DNA from: Myxococcota bacterium
Lineage (GTDB): Bacteria > Myxococcota_A > Polyangia > JAAYKL01
DNA: 42,424 nucleotides
Direction: 5' to 3'
Assembly: GCA_028278265.1 (NCBI GenBank)
Contig: JANQET010000480.1
Location: 1-42,424 of the forward strand
A model generated the notes under the pieces. It was not told the origin of the DNA. It searched no databases and saw only the letters and a program-made list of their open reading frames with translations. Position 1 is the first letter of the stretch. Each line of letters opens with the position of its first letter. Positions 30,858-39,616 of this stretch are shown here, in pieces. The position numbers and the translations under genes are program-made.

Positions 30858-32221
30858 GTGAGCTATCGATTTCGACTTGTACCGAGGAGTATCCCCTGGT
30901 GGATGGCCGCGTTCGGCTTTTGGGCGCGGTCGACGCTACTACACCGTCAATCACGCTGGTTGAGATCGGTGGGGCGCAACTTCTCGTCGATTGTGGCGTT
31001 CCCGCCGGCGGAGCGACCGACTGGCAGCTGCCCGAAGAGGTGTACGACGTTGACGCGGTGATATTGACCCACGCGCACATGGATCACATCGGCGGGCTGT
31101 TGGATCTGCTCAAGAGTGGGTATTCGGGGCCGATCTGGGGGACGCGAGCGACGCTGGAGATCTCCCGATACCTGTTGACCAATAGTCTGCGCGGCAATGG
31201 ACGATCCGCGGATGACACGATTGCGTTTGCAGCCCTGTACGATCATCTCGCTCGCGCGCTGCCCTATGGTCAGGCTTCGACGCCCGTATCCGGGTATGAC
31301 ATCAAGGCGACCCTGTGGGAAGCCGGACACCTGGTCGGCGCGGCGTCGATCGAGTTTCAATCGCCAGCTTCCAGGGTGATTGTCTCCGGCGATCTCGGAT
31401 CGACGGATTCTCCAATTTTGAATGGCTTTCACACGGCATGGAACCAGGATCGTGCGGTGGATTTTGTGTTGCTGGAATCCACCCATGGGGATCGCACCCA
31501 CCCACACGACCCGCAAACGGCGGACACCCAGCTCGAGCAGGTCGTCAAACAGACGATCGCCAACCGGGGACACATCCTGGTGCCGGCGTTTGTCCTCGGT
31601 CGCTCCCAACAGCTGTTTTACCAACTCAGGCGCTTGGCTGAATCCGGGCGAATCGAGCCCCTTTTGATGGCCGCCGATATGCCGTCCGGGTTGCGGCTGA
31701 ACAGTCCCGCTGCACGGTTCAATTTGTTGCACGATAAAAAAAGCTTGCAACCGATCGCCGCTGGGGACGAGGCGCTCGATTTCGAAGGATTGTTCGAGCA
31801 ACGCCATGGCCGCAATTCAGTACGATTGAGCGAGTTGAACCAATCCACCGTAATTGTCGATGGCGCGGGCATGGGTGCCGGCGGGCGATTTGTCGGTCAT
31901 CTCAAGGAGCTGCTTCCCAAACCGGAAACAATTGTTGTCCTGTACGGTCACCAAGCACCCGGAACGACGGGATGGTTGATCGAAAATGCGATCGAAAGTC
32001 GCGCGGCCGGGTCGATGAGCACGGTGCGTCTCGCCGGCGAAGATGTCTTGATGCGTGCCAGTGTGGAGCGCTTCCCGGCGGTTTCCCATGCGGATCGGGA
32101 GGAGCTCGCCACTTGGCTGGACGCGCTTCCCGGGGTCAAGCAGGTGGGCCTGCACCACGGTACCGCCGCCGCACAGGCCGAGTTTACCGACTGGTATCGA
32201 CACCGCAATCAGGCCGGCTGA
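30854..32221 (+). CDS. Beta-CASP metallo-beta-lactamase (CPSF-like ribonuclease fold)
   Basis: 455 aa with a GTG start overlapping the fcl stop (GTGA). Metallo-beta-lactamase motifs: D47 in VDCGVP, HAHMDH (H73, H75, D77, H78), H159 in EAGHLVGA and D180 in SGDLGSTD. Beta-CASP region: E208 in LLESTHGDRTH, VPAFVLGRSQQLFYQL, and GHQAPGTTGWLI, which matches the GxQAxGTLG motif of CPSF-73-like RNases; a final His lies in GLHHGT. All metal ligands appear present, so it should be an active hydrolase, normally an RNA endo- or exonuclease in the cytoplasm. Such a gene is unexpected inside a polysaccharide cluster and its role there is unknown. It is followed by the wbpE homologue after 61 nt. Confidence 0.88.
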   Translation: MSELSISTCTEEYPLVDGRVRLLGAVDATTPSITLVEIGGAQLLVDCGVPAGGATDWQLPEEVYDVDAVILTHAHMDHIGGLLDLLKSGYSGPIWGTRATLEISRYLLTNSLRGNGRSADDTIAFAALYDHLARALPYGQASTPVSGYDIKATLWEAGHLVGAASIEFQSPASRVIVSGDLGSTDSPILNGFHTAWNQDRAVDFVLLESTHGDRTHPHDPQTADTQLEQVVKQTIANRGHILVPAFVLGRSQQLFYQLRRLAESGRIEPLLMAADMPSGLRLNSPAARFNLLHDKKSLQPIAAGDEALDFEGLFEQRHGRNSVRLSELNQSTVIVDGAGMGAGGRFVGHLKELLPKPETIVVLYGHQAPGTTGWLIENAIESRAAGSMSTVRLAGEDVLMRASVERFPAVSHADREELATWLDALPGVKQVGLHHGTAAAQAEFTDWYRHRNQAG

Positions 32222-32282
32222 ACCACCTCTCCGTCATTACTCCCGGATTACGATTAACCCAGTTGAAAAACAGAGCGAATCA

Positions 32283-33398
32283 GTGATTCCCCTGCTCGAT
32301 TTGAGGCGTTTGCACGCGCCGTTGCGCCAAGAGCTGGAGGCGGTTTTTAGCCGGGTCATCGACAGCGGTCAGTTTATCATTGGTGCCTTTGTCGAGCGGT
32401 TCGAAGCCGAGCTGGCGGCACACCTCGGCACCGCCCACGTGATCGGTGTCAGCTCGGGGACCGACGCTCTGCTGGCCGCGTTGATGGCCCTGGACGTCTC
32501 CCCTGGCGACGAGATCATCACCACCCCGTACACCTTTTTCGCCACGGCCGGGTCGATCGTGCGGCTCGGTGCCCGACCGGTGTTCGTCGATATCTGTGAG
32601 GTTGACTTCAACATTGACGTTTCACGAATAGACGCGGCGGTGACCTCGAAAACCGTGGGGATCGTTCCGGTTCATCTGTTCGGTCAGTGCGCGAATATGT
32701 CGGCGATACGCGAGATTGCCGCGGAGCGAAAACTGTGGATTATCGAAGATGCAGCGCAAGCGATCGGTGCCCAACATTGTCGCCACATGGCCGGGACAAT
32801 GGGCGACATCGGGACGTTTTCGTTTTTTCCGGCGAAGAACCTGGGCGCCTTGGGGGATGCGGGCGCGGTGGTCACCGACGATGAAAGGCTGTCTGAACGC
32901 CTGCAGGTTCTGCGAAGCCACGGCGCAACGCACAAATACATCCATGATCGGATCGGCGGTAATTTCAGGCTTGACGCCCTGCAGGCCGCCATGCTCTCGG
33001 TCAAGTTGCCCCATCTCAAAAAATGGGAAACAAAGCGTCGAACCGTCGCCTCGAACTACCGAGCAGCACTGGCAGATGTGCCGGGATTGGTGCTGCCCAA
33101 ACAGCGCCGGGACAACTACCATGTCTACAACCAATTCGTACTCCGCGTGATCACCGGTCGACGGGATCAGTTGAAACGGAAATTGGCCGAGGCGGGGGTT
33201 GCCACGGCCATCTACTATCCCTTGCCACTGCACCGACAACCCTGTTTCAAAGCGCTGGGCTGCGCTGAAGAGGACCTGCTGGTGGCGGAAAAAATTGCGG
33301 AGCAATCGCTGGCCCTGCCGATTGATCCGGAATTGACAAGTGACGATCTGGGAAAAATAATTGATGTGATCCGAGACGAGGTCGAGCAGTCGAATTGA
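32283..33398 (+). CDS. wbpE: WbpE-like UDP-3-keto-sugar aminotransferase (DegT family)
   Basis: 371 aa from the GTG at 32283, which gives the family-typical start IPLLDLRRLHAPLRQELEAV; the frame is open further upstream inside the previous gene. PLP-dependent DegT/DnrJ/EryC1/StrS fold: GVSSGTDALLAALMAL, DEIITTPYTFFATAGSI, IIEDAAQAIGA (PLP-binding Asp), FSFFPAKNLGALGDAG with Schiff-base Lys at about residue 185, GGNFRLDALQAAML, and AIYYPLPLHRQPCFKALG. It should convert UDP-3-keto-GlcNAcA to the 3-amino sugar with glutamate as donor, coupled with WbpB, as in Pseudomonas aeruginosa O-antigen synthesis. The stop overlaps the alternative TTG of wbpB. Confidence 0.9.
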   Translation: MIPLLDLRRLHAPLRQELEAVFSRVIDSGQFIIGAFVERFEAELAAHLGTAHVIGVSSGTDALLAALMALDVSPGDEIITTPYTFFATAGSIVRLGARPVFVDICEVDFNIDVSRIDAAVTSKTVGIVPVHLFGQCANMSAIREIAAERKLWIIEDAAQAIGAQHCRHMAGTMGDIGTFSFFPAKNLGALGDAGAVVTDDERLSERLQVLRSHGATHKYIHDRIGGNFRLDALQAAMLSVKLPHLKKWETKRRTVASNYRAALADVPGLVLPKQRRDNYHVYNQFVLRVITGRRDQLKRKLAEAGVATAIYYPLPLHRQPCFKALGCAEEDLLVAEKIAEQSLALPIDPELTSDDLGKIIDVIRDEVEQSN

Positions 33399-33415
33399 TC
33401 GAGACGGAGGACCCA

Positions 33416-34381
33416 GTGCCCGCGAATGCCCGGGGATACAATTTTGCTCTCATCGGCGCGGCGGGGTATGTCGCCCCACGACACATCAAGGCGATCCGAG
33501 ATACGGGCAATCAACTGGTCGCAGCGGCGGATCCCAGTGACGCGGTGGGTGTGTTGGATCAGCACTTCCTCGATGTGCGCTACTTCCCCGAAATCGAGCG
33601 GTTCGATCGCCATTTGGAGAAATTGCGTCGCGGAAAGGACAACAGACGCGTTCACTACGTGAGCATCTGTTCGCCCAACTATCTCCACGATGCACACGTT
33701 CGATTGGCTTTGCACGTGGGGGCCAAGGTGATTTGCGAAAAGCCGTTGGTGATCAATCCCTGGAATCTCGATCAGTTGCAGCAGATTGAAGAGGAGACCC
33801 GGGGGGAGATCAATACGGTCCTCCAGCTGCGACTCCATCCCGATTTCATCGCCTTGAAACGGCAGCTCGACGGGGAGGCCGACGACAAGCGGCACCTGGT
33901 CGAGTTGAAGTATATCACCGGACGGGGACCGTGGTATCGGATGTCCTGGAAGGGGGATGACGAGCGATCCGGCGGGTTGATTACCAATATCGGCATCCAT
34001 TTTTTTGATCTGTTGTTGTGGTTGTTCGGTCCGGTGCAAGCCGTAGAGGTCCACTCCAGTGAAGAGCAACGGATGTCGGGATTTTTGCGACTGGCCAGGG
34101 CAGACGTTCGCTGGCAGTTGTCCGTTGACTTCGCCGATCTGCCGTTTACGCCCAAGCCGGGAGAGCGAACCACTTTTCGGTCGATTATGATGGATGGGCA
34201 AGAGATAGAATTCTCCTCTGGTTTTTTCGATTTGCACCGGCGGGTGTACGAGGCCACCATCGCGGGCAACGGCTTTCGCATTCCCGATGCTCGTCCGTCG
34301 ATTGAACTGGCCCATCGAATCAGGACGACGCCTGTGGTGTCTCGGTCGAAGGGCGGACCATCAAGTGGGAAGATAGAATGA
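33416..34381 (+). CDS. wbpB: WbpB/WlbA-like UDP-GlcNAcA 3-dehydrogenase
   Basis: 321 aa from the GTG at 33416, 5 nt after GGAGG. It begins [20 protein letters not shown], almost the signature start of WbpB/WlbA, with the Gfo/Idh/MocA Rossmann fold. Further family segments: [35 protein letters not shown] (catalytic EKP Lys), [45 protein letters not shown], and [20 protein letters not shown]. It oxidises the C3 hydroxyl of UDP-GlcNAc uronic acid with tightly bound NAD, recycling cofactor with 2-oxoglutarate in the known members. Its presence with WbpA, D and E makes the 2,3-diacetamido uronic acid pathway firm. The stop overlaps the next gene (ATGA). Confidence 0.93.
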   Translation: MPANARGYNFALIGAAGYVAPRHIKAIRDTGNQLVAAADPSDAVGVLDQHFLDVRYFPEIERFDRHLEKLRRGKDNRRVHYVSICSPNYLHDAHVRLALHVGAKVICEKPLVINPWNLDQLQQIEEETRGEINTVLQLRLHPDFIALKRQLDGEADDKRHLVELKYITGRGPWYRMSWKGDDERSGGLITNIGIHFFDLLLWLFGPVQAVEVHSSEEQRMSGFLRLARADVRWQLSVDFADLPFTPKPGERTTFRSIMMDGQEIEFSSGFFDLHRRVYEATIAGNGFRIPDARPSIELAHRIRTTPVVSRSKGGPSSGKIE

Positions 34382-35340
34382 TACTGATTACCGGCGGAGC
34401 GGGTTTCATCGGCAGCACAATCGCCGACCAGCTGTTGCAGAGCGGCCACTCGGTGCGGGTGTTTGACAATTTTCACCGGGATGCATTGACCGGTAAGTCG
34501 TTCGCCAATCACCCGGATCTGGAGATCGTCGTGGGCGATGTGCTCGACTACGACGCATTGAGGCGAGCGGCCGACGGGATCACTGTGTTCATCCACTGCG
34601 CGGGGATCGCCGGGATTGATACAGTGGTCAAGAGTCCCACCCGAACCATGCGTGTCAACATCGTCGGGACGGCCAACGCGCTGGAGGTGGCTCGCCAGAT
34701 CAAAAATCTGGAGCGATTCATCGATTTTTCGACCTCTGAGGTGTTCGGCGGAGCGGCGTTCGGTGCAGAGGAGAGTTCGAACGCGATCACCGGTGCGGTG
34801 GGCGAGGCGCGCTGGGTCTATGCGGTCAGCAAATTGGCTGGGGAGCACCTGGCGCACTCGTATTGGAAAGAGTTCGGTACACCGACGGTCACCCTGAGAC
34901 CCTTCAACATCTACGGCCCCGGACAGGTCGGGGAGGGGGCGATTCACGCTTTCGTCGTGCGCGCGTTGGAAAACCGGGATTTGAATATCTACGGCGAGGG
35001 GAATCAGATTCGGGCCTGGTGCTATATCGACGATTTCTTGCGGGGATTCAGCTTGGCGATGGATAATCCCCAGACGATCGGAGAATCGTTCAATATCGGC
35101 AACGCTCGAGCGGTGATAACGATTTACGGGCTGGCCCAGACGATTATTCGCGTCCTCGATTCGAAATCGAACATCGTGTTCAAGCCCGAGCGGAGCGCGG
35201 ATATCGAGCTTCGGGTTCCCCGAGTCGACAAGGCGCGTGAGATATTGGGGTTCGAAGCCAAGGTGTCGTTGGAGGAAGGCATCCGGCAAACCGCACAATA
35301 CTATCGGAACAAACAGCGAATCGATGCTCAATCTGACTAA
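34378..35340 (+). CDS. NAD-dependent sugar epimerase/dehydratase (extended SDR)
   Basis: 320 aa, starting by ATGA overlap with wbpB. Extended [22 protein letters not shown] (GGxGxxG), [18 protein letters not shown], the catalytic-site strand [26 protein letters not shown] (YxxxK), [17 protein letters not shown], and [18 protein letters not shown]. It uses NAD(P) to epimerise or dehydrate a nucleotide sugar; the substrate is not clear, although the GalE/dTDP-glucose dehydratase-like family is close. STSEVFG resembles 4,6-dehydratases. Its place directly before a second DegT aminotransferase suggests a 4-keto or 4-amino sugar branch. It overlaps that gene by 17 nt. Confidence 0.85.
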   Translation: MILITGGAGFIGSTIADQLLQSGHSVRVFDNFHRDALTGKSFANHPDLEIVVGDVLDYDALRRAADGITVFIHCAGIAGIDTVVKSPTRTMRVNIVGTANALEVARQIKNLERFIDFSTSEVFGGAAFGAEESSNAITGAVGEARWVYAVSKLAGEHLAHSYWKEFGTPTVTLRPFNIYGPGQVGEGAIHAFVVRALENRDLNIYGEGNQIRAWCYIDDFLRGFSLAMDNPQTIGESFNIGNARAVITIYGLAQTIIRVLDSKSNIVFKPERSADIELRVPRVDKAREILGFEAKVSLEEGIRQTAQYYRNKQRIDAQSD

Positions 35341-36454
35341 ACCGGATATACGCGCCGCGGACCGGCGGGCAATACTGGACGTTTTGCGCAGCGGGCACCT
35401 CGTACAGGGGGAGCGGGTAGCGGCGTTGGAGCAGAGTATTTCCCGCTACACCGGGGCGCGTCATGCCGCGGCCGTCAGCAACTGTACCGCGGCGCTGCAC
35501 TTGTCCCTGCTGGCAATTGGGATAGAGCCGAACGACCGGGTGTTGGTCTCGGCGTTTTCCTGGCCGGCAACCGCCAACGTGATCGAACATTGCGGCGCTC
35601 GCCCGGTATTTGTCGATATTGATGCATCGACGTACAACATCGACGAAAAAACGGTGCGGGCAGCTCTCGACCGTCTCTCACCCACCGAAATGAAGCGAAC
35701 CAAGGCGCTGATCGCCGTGCACGCCTTTGGCAATGTCGCGCCGATAGATAAAATCGCCCGGACGACGAAATCGCATGGGTTGAAAATTGTGGAGGATGCG
35801 GCCTGTGCCCTCGGATCAACCCTCAACGGCAAGATGGCCGGAACGTTGGGCACCTGCGGCTGTTTTAGTTTCCATCCCCGAAAAAATATCACCACCGGTG
35901 AGGGCGGCATCGTGGTCACGGGAAAAAAGAAGCTCATCGAAAAAATCAACCAGTTGCGTAACCACGGCGTGCACCAGAGCACCAAGGGAGTTGAATTCGT
36001 TGAGGCGGGCTACAATTATCGACTCACCGATCTCCAGGCGGCATTGGGCCAATCACAACTGCAGCGAATCGAGCAGATGCAGAGCGCCCGTACAGCGGCA
36101 GCTCGGTACTATGATAAGCTGGTATGCCGAACCAACCTGATACCTCAGAGAATCCCGGCCAATACGAGTTCGTGCTTTCAATCATATGTGGTGTTGCTGC
36201 CCAAAAAGGTGGTGAACAAACGCTCGAAGATCATCCAACGAATGAAAGAGGTCGGCATCGAAACCACAATCGGTACCTGGCACGTCCCCCTGCTCAAGTA
36301 CTATCGCCGGAAATACGGCTATGGCCCAGGCGATTTCAACAACTCGGAGGAGGTTTTTAAACGAGCGATCACCCTTCCCTTGAGCAACCAGATGAGGAGA
36401 AAAGATCAACAGCGGGTCATTGAGAAACTGGTTCAGATAATTGGCGTTGAGTGA
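35324..36454 (+). CDS. DegT/DnrJ/EryC1/StrS family aminotransferase
   Basis: 376 aa from the ATG at 35324. PLP-dependent sugar aminotransferase: [70 protein letters not shown], and [17 protein letters not shown] with Schiff-base Lys at about residue 187. The HPRK-TTGEGG form is like perosamine/4-keto-6-deoxysugar aminotransferases rather than WbpE. The end [21 protein letters not shown] is standard. The amino donor is usually glutamate; the sugar substrate is not identified. It probably acts after the SDR enzyme encoded before it. The last third is Lys-rich. Confidence 0.87.
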   Translation: MLNLTKPDIRAADRRAILDVLRSGHLVQGERVAALEQSISRYTGARHAAAVSNCTAALHLSLLAIGIEPNDRVLVSAFSWPATANVIEHCGARPVFVDIDASTYNIDEKTVRAALDRLSPTEMKRTKALIAVHAFGNVAPIDKIARTTKSHGLKIVEDAACALGSTLNGKMAGTLGTCGCFSFHPRKNITTGEGGIVVTGKKKLIEKINQLRNHGVHQSTKGVEFVEAGYNYRLTDLQAALGQSQLQRIEQMQSARTAAARYYDKLVCRTNLIPQRIPANTSSCFQSYVVLLPKKVVNKRSKIIQRMKEVGIETTIGTWHVPLLKYYRRKYGYGPGDFNNSEEVFKRAITLPLSNQMRRKDQQRVIEKLVQIIGVE

Positions 36455-36479
36455 TTTGTGAAGTAGCGACAGGAGTTAG

Positions 36480-37613
36480 ATGAACAAGATCTATTTATCG
36501 CCACCCTGTATGACGGGCGAGGAACTCGAACTGGTAAAAGACGCCTTTCGTTCCAATTGGATTGCCCCCCTTGGACCTCATGTGTCGGCTTTTGAAGCTG
36601 AAATGTGTGAAACGCTCGACGTCCGACATTCGGTTGCCCTTGCTAGTGGTACTGCCGCTCTGCACCTGGCATTGTTGGCGTTGGGCGTGGAAAAAGGGGA
36701 TCACGTCTGGTGCTCGACACTGACGTTTGTGGCCAGTGCCAGTCCCATTGTCTACGTCGGTGCGATACCAAGCTTTATCGATTCAAGCTCGCAATCGTGG
36801 AACCTGGATGTAGACATTCTTGCACAAGAACTAAAAGTGGCAGCAAAAAGAGGTCAGCTGCCCAAGGTGGTGATCGCCGTCGACCTGTACGGACAATGTG
36901 CTGATTACGATCCGTTGCTCGAGGTGTGCGCTGAATACGATGTCCGAGTTATCGCCGATGCGGCGGAAGCACTGGGGGCAACTTATAAAAACCGGTATGC
37001 CGGGACATTTGGTGAGATGGGGATATTGTCCTTTAACGGAAACAAAATCATCACCACCAGTGGAGGAGGCATGCTCCTGACCTCGAACAAGAAGCACGCT
37101 GAAAGGGTGTTGCATTTGGCGACACAGGCGCGAGAGCCCGTACCCCATTATCAACATGAGGAGTTGGGATATAATTATCGACTCTCCAACTTGCTCGCTG
37201 CTGTCGGTAGGGGACAGTTGAGGCAGCTGAAGAAATTCACTGCCAAGAGAAGGGCCAATTTTAATTTTTATCAACAGCAATGCGAAGATTTGCCAGGGGT
37301 GGAGTTTATGCCGGAGGCTTCGTATGGGCGAAGTAATCGCTGGTTGACTTGCCTCACAGTCGATGAATCGAAGTGCGATACCTCAAGTGAACAGATTCGC
37401 GCCATTCTGGCTCACAAACAGATAGAATCGCGCAATATTTGGAAACCGATGCATCTGCAACCCATTTTCGAGGATTGTAAAATCTTCGGTGGGGCGGTGT
37501 CCGAGCGGTTGTTCGGACAAGGCCTCTGTCTACCCAGTGGATCCGACTTGAGTCAGGAGGACTTGGAGAGGATTGTGAGGGAGATTAGAAGCTGTTTCGG
37601 ATACACTCAGTGA
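36480..37613 (+). CDS. pglE: PglE-like UDP-4-keto-6-deoxy-GlcNAc aminotransferase
   Basis: 377 aa with AGGAG 5 nt before the ATG. It begins KIYLSPPCMTGEELELVKDA and continues NWIAPLGPHVSAFEAEM, ALASGTAALHLALLALGV and CSTLTFVASASPIVYVGA, the pattern of the PglE/C4-aminotransferase branch of DegT enzymes. The PLP Lys is in SFNGNKIITTSGGGML near residue 189. It should turn UDP-4-keto-6-deoxy-GlcNAc, made by the PglF-like dehydratase next door, into the 4-amino sugar (bacillosamine-type route). Base composition around 36455-37680 is visibly more AT-rich than the rest of the cluster, which may mean a separate acquisition. No PglD-type acetyltransferase is adjacent. Confidence 0.88.
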   Translation: MNKIYLSPPCMTGEELELVKDAFRSNWIAPLGPHVSAFEAEMCETLDVRHSVALASGTAALHLALLALGVEKGDHVWCSTLTFVASASPIVYVGAIPSFIDSSSQSWNLDVDILAQELKVAAKRGQLPKVVIAVDLYGQCADYDPLLEVCAEYDVRVIADAAEALGATYKNRYAGTFGEMGILSFNGNKIITTSGGGMLLTSNKKHAERVLHLATQAREPVPHYQHEELGYNYRLSNLLAAVGRGQLRQLKKFTAKRRANFNFYQQQCEDLPGVEFMPEASYGRSNRWLTCLTVDESKCDTSSEQIRAILAHKQIESRNIWKPMHLQPIFEDCKIFGGAVSERLFGQGLCLPSGSDLSQEDLERIVREIRSCFGYTQ

Positions 37614-37684
37614 TTAAAAGTTGATACTGACTGCCGTTAGATTATGCTGGTGAATATTTGCAGCGGGGAGGGAACTAACAGGAT

Positions 37685-39601
37685 ATGAGTCGGCATTTTA
37701 CAAGGGGCGCACAGCTGATTATTGACCTCTTTGTCCTTTCATTCGTTTACTGGTTGGCGTTCTTGTTGCGGTTTGAGTTCGATCTGAGCTTGATGATGTA
37801 CAAGCTGCTCTTTTTCACGTGGCCGTACGTTGTCGTTTTTCAATATTTGATTTTAGTCGCCTTCGGTGTTCCCCGATTTTCATGGCGCTTTATCGCTGTT
37901 CGTGAATCGATGGCGATTTTGGGTGCGCTGGCGGTTTCGTCGACCATTCTGATTGCCCTTCGCATTGGCCTGGCTTCGTTTGGCGGGTATTCGCGGTTTG
38001 TGACCATCCCCCTCGGGGTTCTGGCGATGAATTTCATTATGGGGTTTTTGGGCGTTGCTGGGGTTCGCGTGATTCGGCGGATCACGGCAGAGCGAACCGA
38101 GCGGGCCAAACGGTTGAAGAACCCTCGGGATCAGAAACGGACCTTACTCATCGGTGCGGGGAGCGCTGGGGTGATGGTGGCCAGGGAGGTGACCCAGAAT
38201 CCCAATTTGGGCATCAAGGTTGTCGGGTTTGTCGATGACAATGTCCAGAAAACCGGTACTGTGATTCAGGGCTGCACCGTGCTCGGTACGACGGCGTCGA
38301 TGGAGAAAATTGTCAGCGATCAGCGGGTGGATCAGGCCATCATTTCGATAGCTCAGGCACCGGGAAAATCGATCCGGCGTATCCTGCAGATCTGCGAGTC
38401 GATCGCTCTTCCGGTCAAAATCATCCCCGGCATTTATGAAATACTGGACGGAAAGGTAAATCTGTCTCGGATCCGTGAAGTGACGATTGAGGATTTGCTG
38501 GGCCGAGAAGCGGTACAACTCGATCTCGGAGCGATCGGCGAATTTGTCTCCGGCAAATGTGTGGTGATCACCGGGGCCGGTGGATCGATCGGCTCAGAGT
38601 TGTGTCGGCAGGTGAGCCGATTCAATCCCACCAAGCTGGTGATGATCGAACAAGCCGAAAACGCCCTGTTCGAAATTCACCGAGAGCTGTCTCGGGTGGA
38701 GTCGAATTGCGAGCTGGTTCCCTGTGTGGCCGATATTTGTGACCAATTACGGATGGATCAGGTGTTCGCCTGGTTGCGTCCGGAGGTGGTGTTCCACGCC
38801 GCCGCACACAAACACGTCCCCTTGATGGAGTGGAACCCGGGTGAGGCGTTGAAAAACAATGTCTTCGGCACTCAGGTGGTCGCGGATATGGCCAGCAAAC
38901 ACAGCGCCGAAGCGTTTGTCATGGTCTCAACGGATAAGGCGGTCAATCCTTCGTCCATAATGGGTACCAGCAAGCGCGTAGCTGAAATCTACTGTCAGGC
39001 CCTCTCTCGAAAGTCTTCCACCAAGTTTGTCGCCGTGCGGTTCGGCAATGTGCTGGGATCGGCAGGATCGGTCATTCCCGTGTTCAAGGAACAGATCAGA
39101 CGCGGCGGTCCCGTGACCGTTACGCACCCCGAAATGAAACGCTACTTCATGACCATTCCCGAGGCGTGTCAACTGGTGATGCAGGCCGCTTCAATGGGAC
39201 GGGGAGGTGAGATTTTCGTCCTCGACATGGGGGAGCCGGTTAAAATCGTGGACCTGGCGAAAGATCTCATCCGGCTTTCGGGATTTGCCGAGGACGAAAT
39301 CGACATCGAATTCACCGGTACGCGACCCGGCGAGAAACTGTTCGAGGAGCTCGCCATTACCGGCGAGCAGATGACCAAGACCCGTCACCCCAAGATTTTT
39401 ATCGGTAGAATTGCCGCTTATCCCTTCGATCATGTAGAGGCCGGCATCAGTGCCTTGCGGTCGGTGATCAACACCACTTCCGGAGACCAGGTCCGCCGCG
39501 CGTTGGCCCAACTCGTGCCAGAGATGCAATCCTCATCCGGGGCCGACCAATCCGCGGCGCTTTCCGATAGCCCCCCATCCCACGCCGACGTCATTCACTA
39601 A
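37685..39601 (+). CDS. pglF: PglF/WbpM/CapD-like membrane UDP-GlcNAc 4,6-dehydratase
   Basis: 638 aa. The N-terminal ~125 residues hold four transmembrane helices (LIIDLFVLSFVYWLAFLL, FFTWPYVVVFQYLILVAFG, MAILGALAVSSTILIALRI, LGVLAMNFIMGFLGVAGV). A first Rossmann domain has LLIGAGSAGVMVAREV; the catalytic SDR domain follows: CVVITGAGGSIGSELCRQV, VVFHAAAHKHVPLMEWNP, STDKAVNPSSIMGTSKRVAE (Met replaces the usual catalytic Tyr, as in this family), VRFGNVLGSAGSVIPVF, HPEMKRYFMTIPEA and FTGTRPGEKLFEEL. It converts UDP-GlcNAc to UDP-4-keto-6-deoxy-GlcNAc at the inner membrane, feeding PglE encoded just before. The last ~40 residues are Ser/Asp-rich. No other membrane glycosyl gene is within view. 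Confidence 0.93.
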   Translation: MSRHFTRGAQLIIDLFVLSFVYWLAFLLRFEFDLSLMMYKLLFFTWPYVVVFQYLILVAFGVPRFSWRFIAVRESMAILGALAVSSTILIALRIGLASFGGYSRFVTIPLGVLAMNFIMGFLGVAGVRVIRRITAERTERAKRLKNPRDQKRTLLIGAGSAGVMVAREVTQNPNLGIKVVGFVDDNVQKTGTVIQGCTVLGTTASMEKIVSDQRVDQAIISIAQAPGKSIRRILQICESIALPVKIIPGIYEILDGKVNLSRIREVTIEDLLGREAVQLDLGAIGEFVSGKCVVITGAGGSIGSELCRQVSRFNPTKLVMIEQAENALFEIHRELSRVESNCELVPCVADICDQLRMDQVFAWLRPEVVFHAAAHKHVPLMEWNPGEALKNNVFGTQVVADMASKHSAEAFVMVSTDKAVNPSSIMGTSKRVAEIYCQALSRKSSTKFVAVRFGNVLGSAGSVIPVFKEQIRRGGPVTVTHPEMKRYFMTIPEACQLVMQAASMGRGGEIFVLDMGEPVKIVDLAKDLIRLSGFAEDEIDIEFTGTRPGEKLFEELAITGEQMTKTRHPKIFIGRIAAYPFDHVEAGISALRSVINTTSGDQVRRALAQLVPEMQSSSGADQSAALSDSPPSHADVIH

Positions 39602-39616
39602 ACTAAAGTCAATCAG

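Noticed and set aside
33772-35331. 519-codon minus-strand open frame
   Set aside because: It is antisense to wbpB and the SDR gene, which are both strongly recognised; no ribosome site or domain.
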